Origin: Papilionanthe hookeriana x Papilionanthe teres
Taxonomy: Eukaryota > Streptophyta > Magnoliopsida > Asparagales > Orchidaceae
Direction: 5' to 3'
Assembly (NCBI GenBank): GCA_022702705.1
Contig: CM040421.1
Coordinates: 4,092,001-4,156,000 of the forward strand
DNA: 64,000 nucleotides
Each line of letters opens with the position of its first letter. Position 1 is the stretch's first letter. Shown piece by piece: positions 47,201 to 58,581 of this stretch. Position numbers and translations under genes: made by a program. Below the pieces are notes generated by a model. It was not told the DNA's origin. It did no database searches and saw only the letters and a program-made list of their open reading frames with translations.

Positions 47201-50200
47201 CAATGGACCAAAGGTGATTTCTTCAAAATGTTTTATCTATACTTTCTCCTCATGTTTCATCAAGGATCTTTCAGGACAGCTTCTTGAAGCTTATTGCTAT
47301 AGGAGAAATTGGAACTAAGTATTACAATAATCCTTAGAGGCCGCGTAAAAAAAAAAAGTGACAAATCAGGACAATATGTAATGCTTGCTATTGACGGACC
47401 AATAAAGACATGTGGAGACCTGAACCTTTATGAAAATCAACGATACCTATTAGATCTTAAAGAACATGAAACTTGGGACATAACAAAACTCAGCCAAAGG
47501 AACCTACTTCAGTAAAAATGACCATACTGTCAGTTAAATTCGTTTGTCTATCTACCATCATAGCGATCAAAGTCTTATGAAACCTATCCTATAGCAGCAT
47601 CTTTAATTCCAACCTTTAAATAGGGGATTAAGCATCAAGCACGGGTCTCTTTCTTTTCCTTTTTTTTTTTTTTAATTATATTTTAGGGGAGATGGATGGG
47701 AACATGATTATTCTCCCCTTTATCTTTGAATTCAGTTAATCTCACTCGACTTGGTTAACCCTTTTCTTTTGAAAGGGTTTTGGCTGTATTTTTTGCAAGC
47801 ACTCAATTGAGAGATAGCAATGGCTAACCGCAAATTAATTCTCCCATTATCACTTACTTTGATTTGGCTAATCGTCTCAAGTAGGATTCAGGTTGTTTCC
47901 ATCGAATAACTTGGGATTCCTTAATATCTTATGAATTCGGGAAAATTGATATTGGAATTTTTTTTAAAAAAAAAAAAATGAAAACAAGATTTGGTATTTT
48001 TCTTATAGAATATTCATTAATCTGTGACTTATCTTTGCTTATGTACCTCTTGAATAGCTTGGTTGGAATTATTTTTTCATTATTCCCTTTTTTCTTCATT
48101 TCACTTCCTTATCATTAGTTTTCTATAATGTTTGATTGTAAGAAATCCAAGGGCTATTGGAGAAGTTTGTCTTTAATGCGTAAGACAATAGTTTAAAAGG
48201 TGGCTGCTTGTATCAGGAGAGGTCCATTTATATTTTTTTTCAAAAAAAAATCTTATATTATCTAATAGCAGATCTATGATTACTTCCTCCTTTCGAGGGG
48301 TTTCAGGTTTGAATTATGATGCACCACTTATATTGCAAATAACTTCATTCTTTCATGTTTTGAGGATTATTTGTTGATGAGAAGTAACTTTTCTTTTAGT
48401 TGCTATTGATGCAATAAGATACAAAGGTAGATTGGAGATCATTATTTTTCAGCATGAGATGTTATCTTATTGTAAACATGTTGATCTGACACTTTGGATG
48501 AAGACTATTTGTGACTAAGAAGGATGTTTCATTTATATTTTTGTGTTTAATTTTTGTTCTTCACCATCGATTTGATGAGAGAAGCATGAGCATTTAAATT
48601 ATATTTAACTCGATACCTTTTTCTGCTACATTTATTTTTCTTCTGAGAGCAAACAAAATTATGTTCTGGTGTTAAGCTTCCTGAAGGAGGAGATATACAT
48701 TTATTTTATAGGAGACAGCTACATCCTATCCTCGTATCTCTTTAGTCCTAGCAGCTTCTCAGCCATTGTAATTATGGTCCAGTACATTAGAGTCAACAAA
48801 GTCTACTCGTCCTTTGTCATGAGGCTTGCCCTCATCAAAGAGTTGATGTTGAAGACCATTTTTAACTATTATCTCACTTTCGCTGTATATTTAATGTCCT
48901 AACTTATTAATTTAAAAGAGTAGAAAAATTATAATGAATTTCAAATTGTCAAATAAACAAAAAGTCTTCTTAACTTCTACTCAAGCTATAAATTTTATGT
49001 GCATTGTGTAAATGTCTTGTTAGTATATGACCATTGCATTCATTTTTAAGCTTATGTGATTTATTCGAAGCCATGTTTTGCTTCTCGTTATTGTTGGAGT
49101 TATTAGAATTATTTTATTACCATATTAATTTTATGACAGATGTGTATGGGTACTTGACTAGTAGCTTAGGTCTTCGAATTCCACCACATTAATAAAGGCA
49201 TGTATATGAGTTCTTCCCATCACACTGGAATGACATGTATAAATATTCAATTGTACATGTGTGGTGTATTGACAACGAAGCTATCAAGGCAAGGCAGTGA
49301 TGATGGGGCTCATGCAAAAATCTCTCTCTTTTCATTTCTTTTTTCATTCTCCTCTTCTTTTTCTTTCTCTTCCCCTTTTTTTCTCTTTTTTCAATTTTTT
49401 TTTTCTTTTTCTTTTTTTTTTTCAGTTTTCTCTGTTTAGAGAGAGCAAGGGAGGAGATAGAGAAAGGGCATGGCTAGTTGAAAGTAGGATTTGAGTAGGG
49501 TTTAAATAGGATTTAACCTAAACTTGTTAAGAGTAAACATGACTATTCTAAATCCCATGGATCTTAAATCATGTTCCTGGATAGTTTTACTCTAAATTTA
49601 GAGGTCAACGAAGTCCTCTTCTTTAATGCACCTATTCTAGTTGCTGCCCCTCCAGAAAACCACCTTGCTGCTGCGGCTTCAAACATTGGTTTCAGTAATG
49701 TCTTCCCTAATGAGCTGGCACCGTGATTACTTGCTTCAGATGTTGTTTATCCCATCGATGCCTTCTCATACAAGCACTTGTTGCAACTTGCTCTGCAGTA
49801 CATGCCACATGTTCACTAAATGCCTGCTCTTTAAAGTTCATTTCGTAATTTAGGGTCTGTTTGGCGCAGCTGCAGCTTTTCAAATTTTTCAACTAGCATT
49901 GCTGTGCAGTCTTCGTGAAAGCTCTGTGAGGAAGTTACGTGTGCTGTTTGTTTGTTGCGTGCGTGTTAAAACAAATTACTGAGCAATCGTTTCGGAAAAA
50001 TGACCATTCTGCCCCTGTTTAGTGAAGCTCTTTAAAACAGAACTGTGACAACGACATATTTTATACTTCAGAAGCAAAAATTTATTTCAAAATAGAATTA
50101 TCAACTAACCACAGCCCCTAAGCCTACTTTGGATGCTTTAAGTTGAAAAAAAAAATGTGCAGAATAAAAAGGTTGACTGGAGGCTCAGATTCACCTTTTG

Positions 50201-53200
50201 CTCAATCTATTCAAGCAACGCCGCCTACTATATATCTAACTCTGATGCATGGGATGCAACGGTTACCCAAGGATTCTTCGGCCGTCCAAGCTCTCCATGA
50301 TTGATTTCAACTTGGAGGTTTTCTGATTTGAGCCTTTGTCACTATAAACATCTCTTTGCTTGCAACATATCCTCGTAAGTTCCTAGTGACCGATTGATAG
50401 GAATTGCATGGAAAAATAGAAATGGTAATATATAAATAATTTAATGGGATGGGCTTTAAGAAAATGGGGGCATGGACAATTAAAATAGAGAATTCTAACA
50501 TCTTTGACAAATAAATTACCATGAAAACTAGATAGCAATTCCCAAGCCAGTAATCATTCCCAGGTAAAATATTCACGAAATTTTCAAAAACAGCTCAGAT
50601 CTTTTTTTCCTTAAAAATAAGCTAACAACCTTTTCAAGCTTGCAACTTCTAGCATTTCATAAAAGGCAGATAAAAATTACAATCAAATAGAATTATGGTT
50701 CTGATTATTAATGAGTTTTCTTCGGAGAGTGAAGCAGCACTGATAAATTTATACATATCATCTGAGTTCTGATATCCATAAGTATGTGAGTATACAGATA
50801 ATTCAAAGCCAGGTCAAACAAAAGAGAAAAAAACAAAGACAAATTACAACTTTAGCTAAATTGCAAATAACCCACTAGAGCGCCCCAAGTGGTTTTTTAC
50901 ATATTTGAGGGAGACAATATTGTGGTATCTCTAGGTGATCATGGTTCAAGCAAGTCTAAGAAATCTGCTACGGCTACAAAAACTGGCAAAGTTGATGACA
51001 GGTCAAGTAAAGATGAGAAGATTGGCAAAGTTGAAGACAAGTCGAGTAAAGTTGAGAAGATTAGCAAAGGTACATAAAGTAAAGATTAGGGTGGTGATTC
51101 CAAGAATGGAAGCCAACAGAAACAAAAATTACCTGAATTATCGGAAAATCCCACTGAGAAGAATGCTCAAGCAATGGTTGTGGATGATAAAACTAATGAA
51201 AAGAAAGCATTGGATCTGTCTTCCTCTGATCCAAATGAAGTGAAAAAGCTGACAGAAATGGGGAATATTTGGTTCAGATTTTCATAGTTCTATTAAAAAG
51301 AAGCAAAAAGAAAAAAAACATCCACATTACTCAACCAACGACACTAGCTGTGGTGGTTACCTACAGAAGCATAGGTCCAAGTTGCTCCACCATCGCATGA
51401 GAAAAGCAGAGATCCCTTAAGCAGCTTGCACAGAAATAAGATCCCTTAAGCATCAATGCCTCAAGCGGCTGCGTGAGAGGAGGACCTTCGGAGAAAGGCG
51501 GAACAGGGCATTGCGGTAAAAAGGCGGAACACGAAGCTGGGATGTGGGTCGGCTCTGGCTTTCCGCGTTCGGCGAATATCGCGGAAGGCTGCAGCCTTGC
51601 CGCCGCCCCAAACGGCCATAAATCGCGGTGCGGCGCCGCGCCGCTCCAAATAGACCCTTACTCATTTATGTGTCGTCTAGGGCTTTGAGTAAGAGTAATA
51701 GAGGAAAACTAGAGAGATGAGAGCAGGAGAGGGAAGAAAATGAGAGAACGTGAGGCCCTCCCATCATCTTCATGCGCTAGCATATGGGGTTGATTTACAG
51801 CTTGGGATCAGCATGAAGCAGTCATTAAGTATTTTTTTTTTCTTTTTTTCTTTTTCTTTTTTTTACTTTCTGTTAATAGGTCAATAGTGAGGATCTCTTA
51901 AAGATCCCATGAGGATCCTATCTCTAGTAATGATTTTATCACCTTCGATCCCTAAAATGGTTTGCCCAGCATCAATCTCTCGATTGTTCTCAATTGTTTT
52001 GGAGCATGTCTCACTCTAGCATCACTTGGCTTAGATCAATAATTTTGAAATGTTGTTAGACAACTCTTGGCTTGAATCTCTGATTGCTCTTGCACTATAT
52101 AGACTCTCAATGCCGCTTACTGTAGTGGCGTCATAGTTTATGGGAGGGAGTTAAATTAGAATTATTTTGTTGCCATAATAATATTACCACATATGCCAAA
52201 TATTTGTTAGAAATTTAATGTATTTATTTTTGTAATATATGCTCATTATGAAGTATATTTTCTTCTTTTATACGTTCCTTTTTGCTTTGATCTCTTGCCT
52301 TTTTATATCCATATTTATACTTGCATCATATTCATTCAAAATAAAGCTGTACTTTTTATATGTTCTATTATTGTCATCTTTCTTTTTTGTACTTGTACAG
52401 GGACATGGCTTTAGGAAGGAACTTTTTGCCTTGGTGGCAGACCTAAAACCTCGATTCTTAAGATTTCCAGGTAAACAAAACAAACCATTCTTCTTTTTGC
52501 TGCCTCCTCTCTCCTCAGAACAATGTCCCAAACCAAAAAAAGGAACATATTTAAGGAAAATATTATATATATCACAGGGACTGACAAGATTCTTCATAAG
52601 CCTAATCAGCTCTATTTTCTACTTTCTAATAATAACGAGCACAATGGACATTTATTACCATCACTTTGACAATAAATGATTGTGATGCTTCTAACTCTAA
52701 TCTTATTCCTATCTATCCAAAAAGGGTAGTTTCTGTGAAGAATATAGAGGATGTGTACAAAAGGTAATAATATTAAATGTAAAATATGTTGCTATAGATT
52801 TAAGTTAATTTCCATTGAATATTGCTGCCTTTCTATGTATGATGGTTAGTGTAAGATGAGTATGGGATAAAATTAAATTCCTTGCCTATTTTCTAGCTGG
52901 GACAACTCTACAAAAATTTTCAGGATTACTTTATGAGTTCCCAAATAGGCTTAGACAGTGAATATGGTTGCCCACATTTTTATGTATCCATTTTTTCTAT
53001 GAATATTTAAGCTTGATCTACAGCTACTCTTGCTCTGCGTTCTTCTTTCATGTTATCAGTTTTTTTTTTTTTTTTTTTTTTTTCCTTGAATGCATTCAAA
53101 TCCCTATGGTGATGTCAATTGTGTTAATTTCTGGAACCAAATTTTTGCGAAATATGCTACCCAAATTTAGCCCTGGGTCAAAGTGGTACCTTATATTTTC

Positions 53201-55008
53201 ATTTATTTTATTATGGGTATTTTGAAGATTATTTCTTATTTTGGCTTCCCACTTGTATAATATTTTTCACTTGTTGATGCTTTTTATTTGCAATTTTCTT
53301 GCTTTATATATTTGTTCCATTTGGGACCACGTTTGTTTTATATTTTCTTTTTTTTTTATTATTATTATTTTTTGCTTTGATTTGAAGGAAAACATGCTTG
53401 GTTATTTGATCTTTTTTGGATTACTTTTATTTTTTTGTTTTTGTTTTTATTTAGAAATATATATTTTTTTGTGTATTTTTTCTGTTTTTATTTTTTATAA
53501 AAATAAATTAACTTGTTTTTAAAAACGCTCAAAACATCTAAAAATTGTTTTGAGTGTTTTTAAAAATAACAAAACATGTTATATCATAGCTAACATATAT
53601 TGTTTTAATTGAAAGCATAAAAAAAAACAAAATAAAGATAGAAAATGAAAATCAAAAGTGATCCCAAACAGTCTTTAAAGTACGGTTGTTTTTAAAAACA
53701 ATAACAACACTGGGTTTTGCCTATTTTCCAACAAATTATTCGGCGTGGGCTTCTATGAGAATTAAAATTTTCACTTTATCGTATCCAGGTGGCTGTTTTG
53801 TGGAAGGTGAATGGCTCAGAAATGCATTCCGGTGGAAAGATACCTTGGTTCCCTGGGAGGAAAGGTCTGGCCACTTTGGCGATGTCTGGATGTATTGGAC
53901 TGATGAAGGGCTTGGATACTACGAGTTTCTTCAAGTATCCATTTTTTTTGCCTGCTTTTTCGTTAAACAAAGTTTAATGCCTGTAATTCTGAACTTTGTT
54001 TTGTTATTTGTTAAATACAGCTTGCAGAAGACCTGGGTACTTCGCCTGTGTGGGTGGTCAACAATGGTATTTTTATTTGGAGAGTTTGTATCAGTTGAAA
54101 TTACGCATTTGATTTTGACTCAATAATTTATGTTGTCTTTCTTTTCTTTATTGCCACCCAATTCCTATGTATTTACAGATCTAACCTAAACTTTGTATTT
54201 TACACTTACACTGCCCAAATCTTTCCTATCACATAAAAAGTACCACCATTTTAACTTCTAAAAAAAATGAAACGCACCATTTCATACATAGGTAAGGTTT
54301 TATGTATGTAAAATTGAAGTTTAGTTGTTAGATATAGAAATGAGTATGAATTGAGTGGTATTTATGTAAATCTTTTCTTCTTTATTTTTCAGGAGTTAGC
54401 CACAACGATCAAGTTGCTACTCCAAACATATTAGCTTTTGTTCAGGCATGGCTTCAACTCAAGTTTACATTTGTACTATGGTAGTGGATAAGAGTTTAGG
54501 TTTTAGAATCAATTATTTGTATGTAGAATTATGAATTTTCAAATTAGCGTTTCTTTTCTCAGATAATCTTTTATATCATTGGAACTATTTTGTCCATGCA
54601 AATATAGCTGTGTTCTATAGCATTTTTTTTCCTTCAAGAAAATAAAAAACACTTAATGATTTAAAAGGATAAAAACGAGAGATCACCAGTAGTCCAGTAA
54701 ATTTTGGGAAGTGCAGTGACTATATAATCAACATACACAAAATAATTGAAGTGAACTTGAATCCCTAAGAAGTCATTTTGGATCACTTTTATTTTTTATT
54801 TTATTTTATTTTTTTTAACTTATGTTTCGATTTGAAACAAAATATTTTGGGCTATTTGATTAAAGTATGATTATTTTTAAAAACAGTCAAAATATCTAAA
54901 AATTATTTTGAGTGATTTCAAAAACATGTTAATTTATTTTAAAAATAAAAAATAAAAAACATGTAAAAAGCACAATAAGCAAACATGTTCTTAAAAACAA
55001 AAGGAAAA

Positions 55009-55042
<34 letters not shown>

Positions 55043-58000
55043 TTTGTCCCAAACTCTAAGCTAACAGAAAGATTGAAATTGTTAGGCTCATCAAAACTAG
55101 AAAAGCAACTAGTGCTTATAAAGCTTAGAGAAACTTTGAAAACTAGCTCTGAAAATACTTTTTACTTTTTTTGAGTATTAGATTTGATCTTTCATTAAAT
55201 AGATGAAAAATTCAAGGTGGTTGAACTTATCGCTTTTTGGTATCATTTTATATCCTAATAATTTTAATTAATTATTGTTAATTTTACACTCATTACAATT
55301 ACATATTATGTACTAAATCTTCATCGACCATTCTTGAGCCCTTTCTCTTGTAATCTCGATTATATTTTTCTAGTTTTTCACTTATTGTAATTGATGTTCA
55401 ATTAAAATTATGTTATTCACAAAAACCACAGAACAAGACACCTCACTCCAAATATCATTTGTATAGCTCTCCATAATCAATAGAAAAAGATATGAACTAA
55501 GGGATTGCTATTATGTGAAGCTTGATTGTATTAATCATTATTCACTCAGAGCCCTCAGTTTTACCGATCAAGCTTGACGGTGAGTTTGTCGGCTACAGGA
55601 GGGTGTCCTCCCCTGTATTGGAGTTTTTTTTTTTTTTTTTTTTTTTTGTTCTTAGTCCCATGCCAAGACCATCAGGGCATCGACGCCCAGAAAATAGCGT
55701 CGCTGGGACAAGTAATCCGAGAGCATGACACTGCAGTGCTCGGAAGTTAGCGATCGAATGCTCATTGGAGCGCTAGAATGCCACTATCGCTGCGCCTAGT
55801 GACCGAATTTGAGCTGTTCTCTACGTAGTTTTTTGTCAATTGGAAGTCTATGGGATTTCAATTTTTTCTTATGTACAGGCGAGGAGTGGAGTGTCCTAGA
55901 GTTTCCAACGTGTAGAGAGGCTTGACTATGGTTTGATTGTAGAATTCTCCCCATTTCCTTCATAGTGAATTTCTTTTTGTGGTGCAGCTTCATGATTTTT
56001 TCTCGTTCTCGGGTTTTCCAAGTTAAATCTTCTGTTTGCTGTGATTTTCATATTTTATACACTTATGTACAATATTGAGCATCCTTGACAAAATCTTATC
56101 TGAATTAAAATTTCTTTCTCCTAAACTACATTTAACACCATTCAGTACCATAACTTTAGATCTTTAAAAATTTTAGCGAACCTTTGACACACTTGTTTTC
56201 CTTAATATGTATCATGGCTCTCAATCATATGCTCTCTCAGTATTCGTAAAAATCATATCAAAATTCTTTTATTTCTTTATATAATTTTTTTAATCGTTTT
56301 ATCACAAAGTTTACTGTCATTGAATAATTTTTATACGAAATCAAATTGATTCTCTAAAATCTCTACATGGTTGATATTTTTAATCTTTTCTGGCTTTAGA
56401 TGAACCTTCTCTTTTCTGGTTATATGGTTTGGATTACCCATTTGGTTCTTTATAAATTGTTTATATTTGTGTAGGATACACTTGATAGTATTGAGTTTGC
56501 AAGAGGTCCTCCTAACTCAACATGGGGCTCACGTCGAGCTGCAATGGGACATCCAGATCCTTTTGAACTGAAATATGTGGCAGTTGGTAATGAAGACTGC
56601 GGGAAAAAAAATTACCTAGGTACCCTTGTTTTCGTGATCTTACCATTTTTTCTTTATCATTATCATTATCAATCTTATTCCTACTATTTGGTATTTGCGT
56701 CTTTAACAATCATTAGCTTTCAATAGCTTAATATATGATATTAATATACTCATTTTTGTATAATTTGTTAATGCCTTATATACTATGTTGTCTTAATTTC
56801 ATGTAGTCTATATTCAAATTTGAGTTGTCCACCTTCCTGGTAAACAATAAAAAAATCAATTGTAGGGCTGAGTTACAACAAATTACAATGAGTTGCACAC
56901 TAGTATGGTTTCTTATGTGAATTTATTTTATTTTATTATATATATATATTTTTTTATGTTTGTGATAATAATGGTTTAGAGTGTGGGCAAAGAAATTGTA
57001 AATCCCTGCTTTTATTTTTCTCTTGCATGAAATGCAGTTCCGGAAGGTTACATTTTATATCTGGAATTTTGGAGGATTTCTTTACTAATATCAGAAGAAG
57101 TTCCACTTTAGAGCTTAACTGTATGATACTTGACATCAATGGCAGATTTAGAGAGGGGCTCGTGAGAGGGGCATGTGGAGGCACGAGACCCCTACCCTCC
57201 AATTTCTGATGCCTTCATATATAATAGATATTTGTTAATAAATCTCTTTCATTTGATGTTTCTAAATGTAAAAGAATTACTTTGTGCCCTCATCCAATAG
57301 TATAGTTAATTTATTGCCCATTTTAATAAATATACTTGGATCTGCCAATGCTTGGAATATATTAGTTATTTTTTTTGCATGCCACTGTGTATGCTTCCAA
57401 TTTAAAACAGTTGATTCCTTTTTTCAAATCACTTTTTTTCACTTATGTATACTTTTATATTCTTGATTCATTGTTTCTTGACTTCTTGATTAATTTTGAA
57501 TTAATTAACTGTACTAGATTGTGGAATAAAATAAAGGCTCGGGAATCATCTAACATCTATATCATTTGACAGGAAACTACCTGAAATTCTACTATGCCAT
57601 CAAAGCTGCTTATCCAGATATTAAAATCATTACCAACTGTGATGGCTCATCTACTCCATTAGACCATCCTGCTGATATGTATGATTTCCATGTATGTTCA
57701 AGCAATTCTAATCACAGAATTTAGCTTAGCTTCTGCTCCAGTTTTATATGAAGATTTCTAAAAGCATTGATTTTTGGTAGATTTACACGTCCTCAAACAA
57801 TTTGTTTTCAATGTCGAAGCAATTTGATCACACATCTCGCTCTGGCCCCAAGGTTTGAAAATTATGATTTATAAAATGCTTCTTGAATGTTGAGGCCATG
57901 GTTGATAGTGTAAATATACTAATTCACTACATATCGATGCAATTTTTAGGCTTTTGTTAGTGAGTATGCTGTGACTGGATCTGATGCCGGCAAAGGAAGC

Positions 58001-58053
58001 CTTCTAGCTGCTTTGGGTGAAGCTGGATTCCTTATTGGACTGGAAAGGAACAG
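44253..58053 (+). CDS. ASD1: Alpha-L-arabinofuranosidase, GH51, 13 exons, 3' end outside window
   Basis: Cell-wall enzyme that removes terminal arabinofuranosyl residues from arabinoxylan, arabinan and arabinogalactan. Coding exons: 44253-44447, 44998-45052, 45670-45881, 46166-46287, 46371-46524, 52401-52470, 53789-53934, 54021-54066, 54393-54445, 56475-56619, 57573-57691, 57781-57852, 57950-58053. Joined they give 497 codons plus two bases without a stop; the family is about 650-680 aa, so roughly 170 C-terminal residues lie past the window. Residues 1-35 are a secretion signal. Residues about 65-245 (GFEAGGPN onward) form the N-terminal carbohydrate-binding-like domain. The catalytic barrel begins near GHGFRKEL and FLRFPGG. 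The acid/base is Glu391 in VGNED (56592) and the nucleophile Glu468 in FVSEY (57962). The start was set at the ATG just before the signal peptide; a second ATG six codons on is possible. All junctions are GT-AG except intron 9. Intron 5 is 5.9 kb. Intron 13 carries a Ty1/copia insertion. ASD1 versus ASD2 is not resolved. Confidence 0.92.
45210..45506. mobile_element. hAT-like MITE in intron 2 (about 297 bp)
   Basis: The left terminus TAAGGGCTGTATAATTAC and the complement of the right terminus (TAGGGGCTGTATGGTTAC) match at 15 of 18 positions. Internally there are 'aggttcaaccta' dyads and no coding capacity. No clear 8-bp target duplication remains. Confidence 0.6.
49851..50120. mobile_element. 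hAT-like MITE in intron 5 (about 270 bp)
   Basis: Ends TAGGGTCTGT and ACAGCCCCTA are inverted copies with one mismatch in ten. The left end continues 'ttggcgcagctgcag', a common style for this class of plant MITE. No coding sequence and no clear target duplication. Confidence 0.5.
50889..51287 (+). pseudogene. Captured lysine/serine-rich gene fragment inside intron 5
   Basis: One continuous plus-strand frame of about 130 codons, interrupted only by two stops (near 51075 and 51087) and ending at a stop at 51285. It encodes short lysine-rich repeats (GKVDDRSSK, GKVEDKSSK), then NGSQQKQKLPELSENP, then DKTNEKKALDLSSSDPNEVKK. Composition and codon pattern look like real coding sequence rather than intron. 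I do not recognise the parent gene. It is flanked by AT-rich intron DNA and, 170 bp downstream, by a GC-rich block. Likely a duplicated or retro-copied piece of another gene. An alternative exon of the host gene is unlikely because of the stops. Confidence 0.5.
51460..51660. other. GC-rich block in intron 5, possible MITE remnant
   Basis: About 200 bp of GC-rich DNA with self-complementary 'gcggcgccgcgccgc' near the right end, in a strongly AT-rich intron. The right edge 'ccaaatagaccctta' is the inverse of 'taagggtctatttgg', a common MITE terminus in plants. A matching left terminus was not found. Just before it, 'gatcccttaagca' occurs twice, 37 bp apart. Confidence 0.4.
53320..53668. mobile_element. 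MITE in intron 6
   Basis: Left terminus TTTGGGACCACGTTTG and right terminus (complement TTTGGGATCACTTTTG) are inverted repeats. A central hairpin lies at about 53516-53566, with arms TTTTTAAAAACGCTCAAAACA and its near-complement. A second copy of the family lies in intron 9. Confidence 0.6.
54776..55053. mobile_element. MITE in intron 9, same family as intron 6 copy
   Basis: Termini TTTTGGATCACTTTT and GTCCCAAA. It shares the phrases 'tttgggctatttgat' and the central hairpin ('aaaaacagtcaaaatatc', then 'tattttgagtgattt') with 53320-53668. An (AAT)n run lies at about 55010-55040. Confidence 0.6.
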
Positions 58054-58144
58054 GTGCCTTTATGAACTCTCAGTAATATGATACTGCATTGACGTTTTTT
58101 TTTGTTAATTCTGACTTAAATTTCTTATTTTTCTTCGAATTTTT

Positions 58145-58563
58145 TGTTACTTATGACTCTCAATTGGCTAAGGGGGGGTATTCTTGTATTTTGTCCACCC
58201 CTTGTGCCTCCTTCTTTCACCTTATGTTATATATAGGGGTGAGTGGGTGAGGCTTGGTATGATGTAAGAGGTCTTTTGGTGAGAGCCTAGAGGGAATTCT
58301 GTCCAAGAATTCTAGAGGGTGAGAATAGCTTGAATCTTGGTGAGGAGTGCATCTAAGGGGTCTTGGGAGTCAGAAGATCCATGAAGATGAGGGCTCATCG
58401 TGAAGTTACGTATTCTCTCACAAAAGTCTTAGTAAGATTGTTGATGCTTTCCCTCCCGTGGATGTAGATCCTTTTGGATCGAACCACGTAAATTTTGCTT
58501 GTGTTCTTTGTGTTTTGTTTGCGTTCTTTATTTTCTAGCCAAGTCGACGATTATCCCACAACA
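58145..58563 (+). repeat. 5' LTR of the copia element (419 bp)
   Basis: Begins TGTTACTTATGACTC and ends CCCACAACA. TATATATAGGGG near 58228-58239 is a likely TATA box. Its first 92 bp recur at 63909. Confidence 0.85.
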
Positions 58564-58564
58564 A

Positions 58565-58581
58565 TTGGCGCCGTCTGTGGG
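58565..58581 (+). other. Primer-binding region of the copia element
   Basis: TTGGCGCCGTCTGTGGG starts two bases after the LTR. This motif is common right after LTRs in plant retrotransposons. It is not the initiator-methionine tRNA site usual for Tnt1-type elements, and I do not assign the tRNA. Confidence 0.5.

Larger units (their letters stand above)
46525..52400 (+). other. Intron 5 of the arabinofuranosidase gene, 5.9 kb
   Basis: Donor 'aaa|gtaagt' and acceptor 'tgtacag|ggacatgg'. Phase and protein continuity (DTYK|GHGF) are as in the family, so no exon is missing. Contents: mostly AT-rich unclassified DNA, a 68-codon open frame at 47309-47515 of unknown significance, a long pyrimidine tract (49318-49430), a MITE (49851-50120), a captured gene fragment (50889-51287) and a GC-rich block (51460-51660). 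The last three are listed separately. Confidence 0.8.

Noticed and set aside
47309..47515. 68-codon open frame in intron 5
   Set aside because: The text looks somewhat protein-like, but no motif is recognised and no splice sites link it to the host gene, so it is not called as a gene.
49200..49494. Phe/Ser-rich open frames in intron 5
   Set aside because: They translate a long pyrimidine tract and have no coding signature.
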